Source of the DNA: a candidate division WOR-3 bacterium
GTDB taxonomy: Bacteria > Hydrothermota > Hydrothermia > Hydrothermales > JAJRUZ01
DNA length: 51,384 nt
Direction: 5' to 3'
Assembly: GCA_039803925.1 (NCBI GenBank)
Contig: JBDRZL010000015.1
Location: 1-51,384, forward strand
Below are positions 16,891 to 25,539 of the stretch, piece by piece; position 1 is the stretch's first letter; every line of letters begins with the position of its first letter. A model generated the notes under the pieces. It saw only the letters and a list, made by a program, of their open reading frames with translations, ran no database searches and had not been told where the DNA came from. Both the position numbers and the translations under genes were made by a program.

Positions 16891-17313
16891 TTACCCCCTT
16901 GTTTTAACTTCAACCATATAAGTTTCTATCCATTTTTTTGCTCTTGGGGAAAGAGGAACAGAAAATCCTTCTTTCCTTACACTTTCAAGCTCCTGTAAGG
17001 GTAATTTAGGAGCATAGCCCTTTTCAGTTGCTTTTGTTCTCAGGTAAACTATAAGTTCTACAAAATTAATCTTCTGTGGACAGTTTTCAGCACACTCATA
17101 ACAGGTTGTGCACCTCCATATATCATCTAATTTCAAAACATCCTCAGCACCTATATTTACCATTTCAATAATTCTTCTTGGATTAAACTTTTCAGGTTCA
17201 ATATTAAAAAGAGGACAGAAAGAAGAACACTTTCCACATTGATAACACATTAAAATCTTATGCTCACCAAGTTCCCTATTAACTTCTTCCTTAAAAAATG
17301 GATTTAGTTTCAT
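16891..17313 (-). CDS. hdrC: Heterodisulfide reductase subunit C (two [4Fe-4S] ferredoxin)
   Basis: 140-residue ferredoxin-like subunit that passes electrons between HdrA and HdrB. Two classic motifs are visible: CYQCGKCSSFCP (~residues 23-34) and CTTCYECAENCP (~68-79), both C-x2-C-x2-C-x3-CP. FNPRRIIEMVNIG between them is typical of HdrC. Its start overlaps the korC stop by 4 nt, tying the Hdr genes translationally to the 2-oxoacid oxidoreductase genes. Confidence 0.92.
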   Translation of the reverse strand: MKLNPFFKEEVNRELGEHKILMCYQCGKCSSFCPLFNIEPEKFNPRRIIEMVNIGAEDVLKLDDIWRCTTCYECAENCPQKINFVELIVYLRTKATEKGYAPKLPLQELESVRKEGFSVPLSPRAKKWIETYMVEVKTRG

Positions 17314-17885
17314 TTTTTTACCCCTGCTTTTAAAACTTCTTCTGCAAGGTTTATACCAAGTTCAAAAGCTTTAATATTTACTTCTGCATAATCTTTTTTA
17401 ACAGAAGCTTTTATTGATTTTTTTAATGCTTCTTCAGAACATACCCCTGTAATCCTATGAAGAGCACCAAGCATAATAGAGTTTGCTACAAGTTTATTAC
17501 CAAGTTCTTCTGCCTTTCTTGTTGCAGGAATAGGGTATAATTCCAAATCCTTTCGATCTAAATTTAAGGTAACAAGGTCTGAATCGTAAATTAAAATTCC
17601 ATTTTTTTTAATTTTATTTGCATAGACATTCAAAGCTTCCTGTGACATACAAACAAGAACATCAGGCTCGGTAACTTTCGGATAGGAAACCATTTCAGAA
17701 GGATTATCTGAAATAACAACTCCTGATGAACAGGCACCACCTCTTGCTTCAGGTCCGTAACTCTGTGTCATTGAACTATTCCTTCCTTCAAATACAGTTA
17801 TAGCCTGACCAAGAATATAACCGGATAAAACTATCCCCTGACCCCCAAAACCGGCAAATTGTATTTCCTTTATATTCTTTTCCAT
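17310..17885 (-). CDS. korC: 2-oxoacid:ferredoxin oxidoreductase gamma subunit
   Basis: Gamma subunit of the four-gene 2-oxoacid:ferredoxin oxidoreductase, which converts a 2-oxoacid and CoA to acyl-CoA, CO2 and reduced ferredoxin. Motifs: FAGFGGQGIVLSGYILG at residues ~10-26 and TQSYGPEARGGACSSGVVIS at ~41-60, both diagnostic for the family. The 191-residue length is normal. It overlaps hdrC downstream and begins 2 nt from korB. By order and partner types it is most like 2-oxoglutarate oxidoreductases, but the substrate cannot be fixed from sequence alone. Confidence 0.9.
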   Translation of the reverse strand: MEKNIKEIQFAGFGGQGIVLSGYILGQAITVFEGRNSSMTQSYGPEARGGACSSGVVISDNPSEMVSYPKVTEPDVLVCMSQEALNVYANKIKKNGILIYDSDLVTLNLDRKDLELYPIPATRKAEELGNKLVANSIMLGALHRITGVCSEEALKKSIKASVKKDYAEVNIKAFELGINLAEEVLKAGVKK

Positions 17886-17886
17886 T

Positions 17887-18738
17887 TTAAACCTCCTTAA
17901 TTTTTTCTAAATTTTCTTTTAAAATTTCAATATAAGAAGGCTTTTCTATTTCTACAAATTCTCCCACAATTATATTTCCACCCCTGAAGGAAAGCTCAGC
18001 TTCTTTCGGATCAACTCTATTTTTTATAACACTCTTTTCCTTATAGTATTTCATTTCATCAATCGCTTCTCCAATTTTGTTAGGTCTTCCAAAACCAGTT
18101 GGACAGGGTGAAATAACTTCAATGAAAGAAAAACCCTTTCTTCTTAAAGCTTTTTTAATACTCTGTCTTAAATAATAGGGATGAAGAACTGTCCATCTGG
18201 CAACAAAAGTCGCTCCTGCTGATGCTGCAAGATAAGGTAAATTAAAGGGATACTCAAAATTTCCATAAGGGGTTGTAGTCGTTATTGCTTCATGAGGGGT
18301 TGTAGGACCAAATTGTCCCCCTGTCATTCCGTAATTAAAATTATTTACACATATACAAATAAGATCAAAGTTTCTTCTTGCAGCATGAATAAAATGATTT
18401 CCACCAATAGAGATTAAATCCCCATCACCTGAAAAAACAATAACCTTCATATTAGGTTTTGCTATCTTAAGCCCAATTGCAAAGGGAATCGCCCTTCCGT
18501 GGGTGGTATGATATGAATCTACTTTAACATAACCTGCAACTCTTCCTGAACATCCAATTCCACTTACTATAGCAATTTCCTTAGGATCAAGATTTAATTC
18601 TTCAAAAGCATAAAGCATTGAACTCATTGCTATACCAATACCACAACCTGAACACCATATATGAGGCCACCTATCCTCTCTTATCCACTTTGAAAGATGA
18701 TGTTTAACTTCCTTTTCTTTTTTTATTTCCACTTTCAT
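17887..18738 (-). CDS. korB: 2-oxoacid:ferredoxin oxidoreductase beta (thiamine diphosphate) subunit
   Basis: Binds thiamine diphosphate. Visible motifs are WCSGCGIGIAMSSM (~residue 28), GIGCSGRVAGYVKVDSYHTT (~60), the TPP/metal-binding GDGDLISIGGNHFIHAARRN (~105) and CVNNFNYGMTGGQFGPTTP (~128). The length is 283. The short form with a CSGCG motif is the usual KorB/OforB type. It lies between korA (13-nt gap) and korC. It completes the catalytic core with korA. Confidence 0.92.
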   Translation of the reverse strand: MKVEIKKEKEVKHHLSKWIREDRWPHIWCSGCGIGIAMSSMLYAFEELNLDPKEIAIVSGIGCSGRVAGYVKVDSYHTTHGRAIPFAIGLKIAKPNMKVIVFSGDGDLISIGGNHFIHAARRNFDLICICVNNFNYGMTGGQFGPTTPHEAITTTTPYGNFEYPFNLPYLAASAGATFVARWTVLHPYYLRQSIKKALRRKGFSFIEVISPCPTGFGRPNKIGEAIDEMKYYKEKSVIKNRVDPKEAELSFRGGNIIVGEFVEIEKPSYIEILKENLEKIKEV

Positions 18739-18751
18739 CTTTTTCCTCCTT

Positions 18752-19894
18752 TTATTTTTCCTTTACTTTTTCAATAATTTCATAAGGCGTAATTAAATCT
18801 CCACCAAGTTTATTAACCCCAACAACAGGTAAATTGGATTTTATTGCCTTCAATACCTCACCTTTTATTTGTCCTGAATTTATTTCTGGTACTATAATTT
18901 TTGACACTTTTCTTGAAAGCTCTTCTATTCTCTCATAGGGGAAAGGCCATATGGTAATTAAGCGGAAAAGACCTGCTTTAATCCCCTCTTTTCTTAATAT
19001 TTGAACAGCCTTTAATGAACTTCTTGCAGTAATACCGTAGGATACTAAAAGAATTTCAGCATCATCTGTTTCTATTTCTTCATATTTTATAATTTTTTCT
19101 TTATTCTTCTGAATCTTATCAATCAGTCTCCTTACAAGTCTTTCATGTGCTTCACCTGTAATATCAGGATATCCCCTTTCATCATGAGTCAAACCTGTCA
19201 TATGAACAAAATAACCCTCTCCCGCAAGTGCCATTTTAGGAACAAGATTTCCATCACCTTTATAAGGCAAGTATTCCTCTGGTGAAACATCGGGTTTTTC
19301 TCTTTCAACAATTTTTATTTCCTTTTCATCAGGAATAACAACTTTTTCCCTCAGATGACCTACTGCTTCATCTGCGAGAATTATAACAGGAATTCTATAT
19401 TTTTCAGCTGTATTAAAGGCTTCAACTGTTAAGTCAAACATTTCTTGGCACGAATTGGGAGCATAAGCAACAATTTCGTAATCACCATGGGAACCCCATT
19501 TTGCCTGCATTACATCTCCCTGACCTACAAGGGTCGGAAGCCCTGTTGAAGGAGCACCTCTTTGAACATTGACAATCACACAAGGAACTTCAAGCATAAC
19601 AGCAAGTCCTATATTTTCCATCATAAGGGACATTCCTGGACCTGATGTTGCAGTCATGGATTTTAATCCACCGCATGAGGCTCCGATAATAGCAGCCATG
19701 GAGGCAAGTTCATCTTCCATCTGAATATAAACTCCTCCGAATTTGGGAAGTCTTCTTGCTATCCATTCTGCAATTTCGGTTGAAGGGGTAATAGGGTAAC
19801 CTGCAAAAAATCTGCATCCAGCAGCTATTGCTCCCTCAGCACAGGCATGGTCACCAAGCATATAATGAGTGCCTGTTAAAATCTTAGTTTTCAT
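18752..19894 (-). CDS. korA: 2-oxoacid:ferredoxin oxidoreductase alpha subunit
   Basis: Alpha subunit, covering the pyrimidine-binding and transketolase C-terminal-like domains. Motifs: GDHACAEGAIAAGCRFFAGYP followed by ITPSTEIAEW (~residues 14-45), EDELASMAAIIGASCGG (~60) and TATSGPGMSLMMENIG (~81). In the C-terminal part, LLVSYGITARSS begins the domain that contacts CoA. At 380 residues it matches KorA. Its start overlaps the korD stop by 4 nt. A branched-chain 2-oxoacid enzyme (VorB) is an alternative; KGOR is more usual next to Hdr genes. Confidence 0.9.
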   Translation of the reverse strand: MKTKILTGTHYMLGDHACAEGAIAAGCRFFAGYPITPSTEIAEWIARRLPKFGGVYIQMEDELASMAAIIGASCGGLKSMTATSGPGMSLMMENIGLAVMLEVPCVIVNVQRGAPSTGLPTLVGQGDVMQAKWGSHGDYEIVAYAPNSCQEMFDLTVEAFNTAEKYRIPVIILADEAVGHLREKVVIPDEKEIKIVEREKPDVSPEEYLPYKGDGNLVPKMALAGEGYFVHMTGLTHDERGYPDITGEAHERLVRRLIDKIQKNKEKIIKYEEIETDDAEILLVSYGITARSSLKAVQILRKEGIKAGLFRLITIWPFPYERIEELSRKVSKIIVPEINSGQIKGEVLKAIKSNLPVVGVNKLGGDLITPYEIIEKVKEK

Positions 19895-20178
19895 TTTTCT
19901 ACCTCCACTTTTTCAACAACAATTGCAAACTCAGGACAAACTCTTTCACAGAAAGAACAACCTGTGCAGTTTTCAGGATTAAATACCGGAGGATGATAGC
20001 CCTTTGAATTTAATTTATCTGATTTTGTAAGGGAATTTGTAGGACAAAATTCTATACAAAAAGAACAACCCTTACATAAGTCTTCAAGTATTATAACATT
20101 GCCCTTTCTTTTTTTTATTTCCTTATAATCAAGGGGGGTTCTCCAAAAGGGCTCTGAATTTTTTTTATATTTATCCAT
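19891..20178 (-). CDS. korD: 2-oxoacid:ferredoxin oxidoreductase delta (ferredoxin) subunit
   Basis: Small 2x[4Fe-4S] ferredoxin subunit. Two motifs, CKGCSFCIEFCP and CTGCSFCERVCP, are both C-x2-C-x2-C-x3-CP. The frame is open to an upstream start at 20214, but AGGAGGG lies 7 nt before the ATG at 20176-20178, so the 95-residue form starting MDKYKKNSEPFW is preferred. It is the first gene of the korDABC-hdrCBA operon. A TATAAT box lies at 20206-20201 on the minus strand. Confidence 0.9.
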   Translation of the reverse strand: MDKYKKNSEPFWRTPLDYKEIKKRKGNVIILEDLCKGCSFCIEFCPTNSLTKSDKLNSKGYHPPVFNPENCTGCSFCERVCPEFAIVVEKVEVEK

Positions 20179-20184
20179 TTTCTT

Positions 20185-20206
20185 CCCTCCTAAAAGATTA
20201 ATTATA
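20185..20206 (-). promoter_or_regulatory. -10 box and ribosome-binding site of the kor-hdr operon
   Basis: On the minus strand TATAAT (20206-20201) is followed by AGGAGGG (20191-20185) and ATG at 20178. The -35 region is only T/A-rich with no clear TTGACA. With so short a leader (about 15 nt) there is little room for leader-based control. Confidence 0.5.
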
Positions 20207-20352
20207 AAAAACAAAAATTGTTATTTTTAATAAAATAGTTAAAATTCATGACGGAAAATAATAATTACAAAAAAGAAAATAAATAAAATCTATATTATTT
20301 CTAAATTTAAATATTTAAACAAATTATCTTAATTAATTTTTTAATCTGAACT

Positions 20353-22926
20353 TTACCTGTAAACCACAAATTTTTTCTTTAGGCTATATTTATTACCCTC
20401 AATGGCTAAAAAGTATACACCTTTTTTTATATCCTCAGGGATTTTTATTTTTAAACTTGAAACTCCATATTTAAGATCTACCTTCAAAAGTGATTTTTTT
20501 CTTCCTGCTTCATCAATAATATTAAAATCAACCTCTGAATCAAAAGGATTTGATAAAATTAAATTTATCTCCCTATCTAAAAGTGAAAACTTCAAAATTT
20601 CAAACTCCTTTTTTCCTTTGTATTTTATTTTTACTGGTCCATAAATTATTTCTTCCCCTGATGAAAGTTTCGCCATAAAGGTATATGTATAAATTCTTTC
20701 ACTTTCAACATCCCTATCAAGATATTCAAAATAATTTTCATTATTTAAAAATCCACTAAAAATAACCTTTTCTTCCCCATTTACTTTTCTAACCAACTTA
20801 CCACTTACTCCTCTTTCCTCCCCAAAATTAACTATTATCTTTACACCCTCAACTGTCTCAACAAGTTGCATAAGAGATAAATAAGAACCCGTCTGTGAGT
20901 AAAACCTTACATCACCTGTAATTGCAATTGAAAATCTCTGTCCGTTTGTTCCAGGCTGAGGTATATTTGTTCCATAAACAACTATCTTATAAACCCCATT
21001 CACAACAAGCATTGAAGGAGAAAGATGGATTACTTCAACATTATTTACATTATCTGGTGTGCCTCCAGATTGTGAAACTCTGTTTGTTCTATCAATATTA
21101 TTTCCCCAATATACTAAGTTATTTGGATCCACCATTTTTAAGTCAATATTATTAACTATACTCCCGGTTGAATTTGCTGCTGATGGATAATCTGTATAGG
21201 TAAGAACAATTCTCAATGGGTCAAGATTATTTATAACTTTAATCCAGAAACTATCCTTTGCCCCTGTTGTTAATGAGCCCTCTCTTACAAGAAGAGTATC
21301 AGAACTGTTTTTAATTCCAAAAGAATTCCTTAAATTCACCCTTCCCCAACCCACATCGTTACTTGGCCACCCATAATCAGGACCTGGATTTGGCTCACCT
21401 GTTCCTAAAACAAATTGTGTCCCGGCAAGTAGAACTGCTTTAATTAAAGAAGCAGGTGGAGATATATATCCAAAATATGTTATTAACCACTGTCTTGTGA
21501 GTAAAGCAGATCCAGCAACAACAGGTGTTGCCATACTTGTTCCTTCAAAAGGATTACCCTGAATTCCGCACTGAGTTCCATTATCTGCTGAATTTGTATA
21601 ACCATTAAATCTATCATCCCCACCACATGCCATAATATCCGGTTTCCACCTTCCGCTTTGTGTAGGACCTTCGGAAGAATAATAGGCTTTTACTTCCTGA
21701 TTCGGCGCACGAGCAAGAGAACCAACGGTTATAATATTTTTCGCAGTTGCATTATTACTGATATTTTGAGCATTTGATTGTCCTGCACTTGATGCATTTC
21801 CTGCAGCAAATAAAATAAGAAAATCAGGATAATCCCACATAAAAAGGTCTTCATCACGAGCATAACTATCATAACTATTTGTTCCTCCACCCCAGGAATT
21901 TGTATGAACCCTTGCCCCATTATTATAAGCATCCTGAAATGCAGGATAGATCGGATCAGGAACAGCATCAAGGGAACCCATAAGACAATTCTGGGTACTC
22001 GTTGTCTGAACATCCTGGACATAAATCCTTGCTCTTGGAGCCATACCTTTATATGCCTGGTTTGGACTTATATTATCATCACCGCCTGCAGCAGTTCCTG
22101 CAACATGTGTGCCATGCCCTGTGGTACATCCATCAGTATTATCTCCATATGCTCTGTACCCAACAATTTTATTTCCTCCAGGAACTGTCCCATTGAAAAA
22201 ACAATGATTTACATCAACACCGCTATCCATAATACAAAGAATCTGATTCTCACCACGAATTCCTTTTCTCCATATTAAAGTATCTACCTGCACATTTGTC
22301 TGATGAACCCATCTATTTGCATCATTTAAAATAAATTTTTCTGTATACGGAACTATCCATTTTACCTCTGGAATCTGTGCTATTTCCTCAATATAAATAG
22401 GGTCTACATGTATAATTAACCTCAATATTCTTGTTATATTTCTTAAATCAGCTATTTCAATTATTTCAGCACCGAAATTTTCTTTAATAAAATTTGCAAC
22501 ATAATCAACATCCGCATCAAGAAAAAGCTCTACTTCAAGATATCTCCATGGATCATTTCTGAGCTCAGGTGTTTTGTATTGAACAGTATATACTGAGGGA
22601 TGGATTTTAAAAGCAGGTTGATAGAGAAAAAGGGCTCTTATATTATTGGGCTTATCAGAAGACAAAAAATTATAGATATTTTCTCCTTTAAACTTAACTA
22701 AATAGGTATAATCACTGTAATATTCTTCAATTTTTATACCAAGATTCTCAAGATAATTCCTCTGAGAAAGAGTAATAGGTCCATTAAACTGAATAAAACC
22801 ATAAAACCCTGCTTCACTTATTGTTCTATAATAAGGCTTTTCATAAACCCAGCCTGGTAAACCCTTTAGGGGATCAAACTCCCCCTGCGCCAGTTTTATT
22901 GTAAATGAAAATATCAAAAAAAACAT
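20353..22926 (-). CDS. Secreted subtilisin-like (S8) serine protease with C-terminal sorting-like domain
   Basis: The catalytic triad is intact: Asp in ILCIMDSGVD, His in TGHGTHVAG and Ser in GTSMATPVVAG. The oxyanion Asn is in FAAGN. N-terminal signal peptide, then a ~200-residue prodomain-like region, protease domain ~residues 205-530, a beta-sandwich (~545-680) and a C-terminal module ending KKGVYFLAIEGNKYSLKKKF, similar in type to the end of the SBBP protein. Numbering is from GTG 22935; ATG 22926 (three codons in) is the likelier start, since the leader is short and lacks a clear Shine-Dalgarno site. It is monocistronic, with its own TATAAT promoter. Likely exported to degrade proteins. 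Confidence 0.9.
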   Translation of the reverse strand: MFFLIFSFTIKLAQGEFDPLKGLPGWVYEKPYYRTISEAGFYGFIQFNGPITLSQRNYLENLGIKIEEYYSDYTYLVKFKGENIYNFLSSDKPNNIRALFLYQPAFKIHPSVYTVQYKTPELRNDPWRYLEVELFLDADVDYVANFIKENFGAEIIEIADLRNITRILRLIIHVDPIYIEEIAQIPEVKWIVPYTEKFILNDANRWVHQTNVQVDTLIWRKGIRGENQILCIMDSGVDVNHCFFNGTVPGGNKIVGYRAYGDNTDGCTTGHGTHVAGTAAGGDDNISPNQAYKGMAPRARIYVQDVQTTSTQNCLMGSLDAVPDPIYPAFQDAYNNGARVHTNSWGGGTNSYDSYARDEDLFMWDYPDFLILFAAGNASSAGQSNAQNISNNATAKNIITVGSLARAPNQEVKAYYSSEGPTQSGRWKPDIMACGGDDRFNGYTNSADNGTQCGIQGNPFEGTSMATPVVAGSALLTRQWLITYFGYISPPASLIKAVLLAGTQFVLGTGEPNPGPDYGWPSNDVGWGRVNLRNSFGIKNSSDTLLVREGSLTTGAKDSFWIKVINNLDPLRIVLTYTDYPSAANSTGSIVNNIDLKMVDPNNLVYWGNNIDRTNRVSQSGGTPDNVNNVEVIHLSPSMLVVNGVYKIVVYGTNIPQPGTNGQRFSIAITGDVRFYSQTGSYLSLMQLVETVEGVKIIVNFGEERGVSGKLVRKVNGEEKVIFSGFLNNENYFEYLDRDVESERIYTYTFMAKLSSGEEIIYGPVKIKYKGKKEFEILKFSLLDREINLILSNPFDSEVDFNIIDEAGRKKSLLKVDLKYGVSSLKIKIPEDIKKGVYFLAIEGNKYSLKKKFVVYR

Positions 22927-22945
22927 ATTTAACACAAAAATTTTA

Positions 22946-22964
22946 GGAATTGGACCTTATTATA
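22946..22964 (-). promoter_or_regulatory. TATAAT box abutting the leader motif of the S8 protease
   Basis: On the minus strand TATAAT (22964-22959) is followed at once by AAGGTCCAATTCC (22958-22946). The motif can pair AGG with CCT (to 22945) around a 7-nt loop. The ATG at 22926 is only ~20 nt downstream, so the motif covers most of the leader. It is a close variant of the motif at 30088-30100; both continue TAAAA. Confidence 0.55.
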
Positions 22965-22969
22965 ATAAA

Positions 22970-24616
22970 TTACTTTAAATTTTGGAAAAAATCAAGTTTT
23001 TCTTTAATGTCTTTAATTTTTCTGAGTGCTTTTATATCTTTTTCTTTCCTGTATAAAAACTCAAGAAGAATTATTGACCTTAAAGGGGATATTTTATAAT
23101 AAATGGATTTTTCAAGGAGTTTTCTGGAATATAATGGATTTTCATCAATCATTAATTCTCCAAGGGTAAGAAGATAAAATGGGTTACCGAGGTAACTTGA
23201 TTTTTTTGCAAATTCTTCTGCTTTTGCTTTTTCATCCATTAAAATATAAAGATCAGCCCATTTTCCATAGTAATCAGCAGGAGAAAACTCAAAAGGTAAT
23301 TTTTGTGTTATATAAATTACTCTTTCTAAATTACCTTTACCCATATATAAAGACCATAAATCATAAAGATAAGCAGGATCACTCGTTAAACTGTATTTGA
23401 TTTCATTTTCTTTTATTAAATCTGAAAACAATTCACTCTCAAACAAATTTTTATTTTTTAAAAAAAAACCTGTTAAAAGTAAAAGAGATAAAGCTATCTT
23501 AAATTTTTTGAATTCTTTTTTAATGTTAGATAGACTTATTAAAAGAGAAATAAATAATGGATAATAAAAGGGATAGGCAAGATGAACTCTTGTTTTTAAA
23601 ATAAAACCTGCTGAGGAATAAAAAGCAAAAAAAGTTAAAAGAAAATCTCTTATGAAAATCGGGAAAAATTCCTTTTCAAAAAGATAATAGGAAATTAGAA
23701 AAATAAAAGGAACATTTGTAAAAGTTATCGGAATTAAAATTGATAAAAGGTATGAAAATAAATTTTCTCTTTTTATTGATATAATAAAAAAAATAAGCAA
23801 AATAAATAAATAATCAAAAAAATAAAGATTTTTAAAATCAATTTTTTGCCAAGCTGTTAAAAATCCGAAAATTGCAAAAATAGAATAATAGGAAAAATGA
23901 AGTTTCAGTTCAAAAAATTTTAATTTATAAAATCTTGTCAAAAATAAAAAAATTAATAAATTGTAAAGCAAAACCTTATCACTTCTGTAATACAAAAACC
24001 CACCCTGCATAAAAATTGTTCTATCTTTTAATAGATAATTAGAAATATAAAAAGGGGAACCAAGAAGCACAATTAAAATAAAAGGAAGAGGAAGTAATAG
24101 AAAAAATAAAAAATTCTTATTTTTTAAAGAAAGGTATAAAGATAATAAAAAACACGCTGCTAATATCTCTAAAAACTGACCTCTTGAAAAATAAAGTGCA
24201 TATTGTGTCCAGGTATCAGAAAAAAGGTTTTTTAGAACAAGGGGGGTTTGAAAAAGATAGGAGTATCTCATTCCACCGCCCTGAAAGATAAAGTCATATA
24301 TCGGTGGTAAAAGAGTTAAAGGACTGAATAAAAAAACAAGTTTTAAAAGCTTTTCTTCATTTTCATAAGTAAAAAATTTTAGAATCAAAACAAAAATTAA
24401 AAACACATTAATATAAAAAATTGGATAATCAAGCAAAAGTAATCTCACTGAATCCCAGAAAAGAAGATAAGTTCCTACCCTTAAATTCCATTGAAGTGAT
24501 GTTTCAATAACCTGTCTTAAATAAAGAAAGGCAAAAGCATAAATCATAACTTTACTCCATGAAACCCCTTCTACTTTCTTTTCCAATTTCTCAAGGAATT
24601 TATATAAAAATCCCAT
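22970..24616 (-). CDS. Polytopic membrane protein with C-terminal helical repeats
   Basis: 549 residues from TTG 24619, or 548 from the ATG at 24616, which is preferred. About ten hydrophobic segments cover residues ~20-380. A soluble C-terminal ~150 residues contains helix pairs with TPR character (SPADYYGKWADLYILMDEKAKAEEF and so on, then YLGNPFYLLTLGELM). The architecture resembles O-antigen ligase or GT-C-like membrane proteins with TPR tails, but no family motif is clear, so function is unassigned. It is divergent from the gene at 24661. A weak AAGTTCAAG leader motif lies upstream. Confidence 0.7.
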   Translation of the reverse strand: MGFLYKFLEKLEKKVEGVSWSKVMIYAFAFLYLRQVIETSLQWNLRVGTYLLFWDSVRLLLLDYPIFYINVFLIFVLILKFFTYENEEKLLKLVFLFSPLTLLPPIYDFIFQGGGMRYSYLFQTPLVLKNLFSDTWTQYALYFSRGQFLEILAACFLLSLYLSLKNKNFLFFLLLPLPFILIVLLGSPFYISNYLLKDRTIFMQGGFLYYRSDKVLLYNLLIFLFLTRFYKLKFFELKLHFSYYSIFAIFGFLTAWQKIDFKNLYFFDYLFILLIFFIISIKRENLFSYLLSILIPITFTNVPFIFLISYYLFEKEFFPIFIRDFLLTFFAFYSSAGFILKTRVHLAYPFYYPLFISLLISLSNIKKEFKKFKIALSLLLLTGFFLKNKNLFESELFSDLIKENEIKYSLTSDPAYLYDLWSLYMGKGNLERVIYITQKLPFEFSPADYYGKWADLYILMDEKAKAEEFAKKSSYLGNPFYLLTLGELMIDENPLYSRKLLEKSIYYKISPLRSIILLEFLYRKEKDIKALRKIKDIKEKLDFFQNLK

Positions 24617-24660
24617 CAATAAAAATTAATAAAACTTGAACTTTTTTTTCAATTTATTTT

Positions 24661-25539
24661 ATGATTTTAAGAATGAAAATTTTTATTTTATTTTTTTCAT
24701 TTACAACTTTTGACTTTGTAAATATTCCTTACTCTGGAACTCAGGCACTCCTTAGAGATAACCATTTTTTAAAACATTTTGAAACAAATAAAATATTTTA
24801 TAGACCTATTTTTATAGATGAAACAACAAAAATAAAAATCTCAAGTGGATACACCCCATATATTTTAGATATAAATACCCTTTATTTCGCAGGAAATTAT
24901 AAAAAATTTTATTTTGCTATTTTTTCATACAATGCAGGAAAATTTGAAGTTATTGATTCCTTCGGTTTTAAAACAGGTGAAATAATTAACCCCACACATA
25001 TAGGTTTTATATTAAACTTTCCCTTTATTCCCTTCAAAAAAACTTTTGAAATACAAAAAGGATTGGGAGTAAAAGTTCTATATGTGAAATTAAAAGAATT
25101 CTCTTCACTTGCTTTTGCCATTGATTTATCACTTCTAAAAGAATTTTTGTTTAAAGAAATTCCTTTAAGAGGCTCCCTTGATATAAGAAATCTGGGATTT
25201 TCAACAAATAAAAAAGCAAGCCCGGCGCCCTATGAATTATCCTTCTCTTTTTCCGCAAATCTCAATAAATTCATCCCCTCAACTGGCTTTTCCTTGGAAG
25301 AAAACCTCTTTTCCTATAGATTATCTTTTCTTTATGAATTAAATAAATTTTTAAACATAATTTTAAATTATGACTCAAGGAGAAAAGACCTTGTTGAATT
25401 TGAGGGATTACACAGAGTTATAACAGGTTTTGGCACAGGTTTGATTTTAACAATAAAGAGAGTTTCGCTTTCTTACTCCTATATTCCTTCAGGAATTTTA
25501 GAAGACCTTCACAAAATTGATATATCAATTAGTTTTTAG
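24661..25539 (+). CDS. Outer-membrane beta-barrel protein, PorV/PorQ-like
   Basis: 292 residues with an N-terminal signal sequence (MKIFILFFSFTTFDF) from a second Met at residue 5. Then come alternating beta-strands rich in Tyr, Phe and Ser (SGYTPYILDINTLYFAGNYK, FYFAIFSYNAGKFEVID, ISLSYSYIPS-type pattern), ending in an aromatic residue (DISISF), the usual outer-membrane insertion signal. The layout is like the short PorV/PorQ and FadL-like barrels of Fibrobacteres-Chlorobi-Bacteroidetes and related uncultured phyla. Its 3' end overlaps the next gene by 23 nt. The exact family is unsure. Confidence 0.6.
   Translation: MILRMKIFILFFSFTTFDFVNIPYSGTQALLRDNHFLKHFETNKIFYRPIFIDETTKIKISSGYTPYILDINTLYFAGNYKKFYFAIFSYNAGKFEVIDSFGFKTGEIINPTHIGFILNFPFIPFKKTFEIQKGLGVKVLYVKLKEFSSLAFAIDLSLLKEFLFKEIPLRGSLDIRNLGFSTNKKASPAPYELSFSFSANLNKFIPSTGFSLEENLFSYRLSFLYELNKFLNIILNYDSRRKDLVEFEGLHRVITGFGTGLILTIKRVSLSYSYIPSGILEDLHKIDISISF

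Noticed and set aside
21729-22278. Several ORFs of 64-124 codons over the subtilase gene on both strands
   Set aside because: They overlap the catalytic domain of the protease and show low-complexity, non-conserved sequence.
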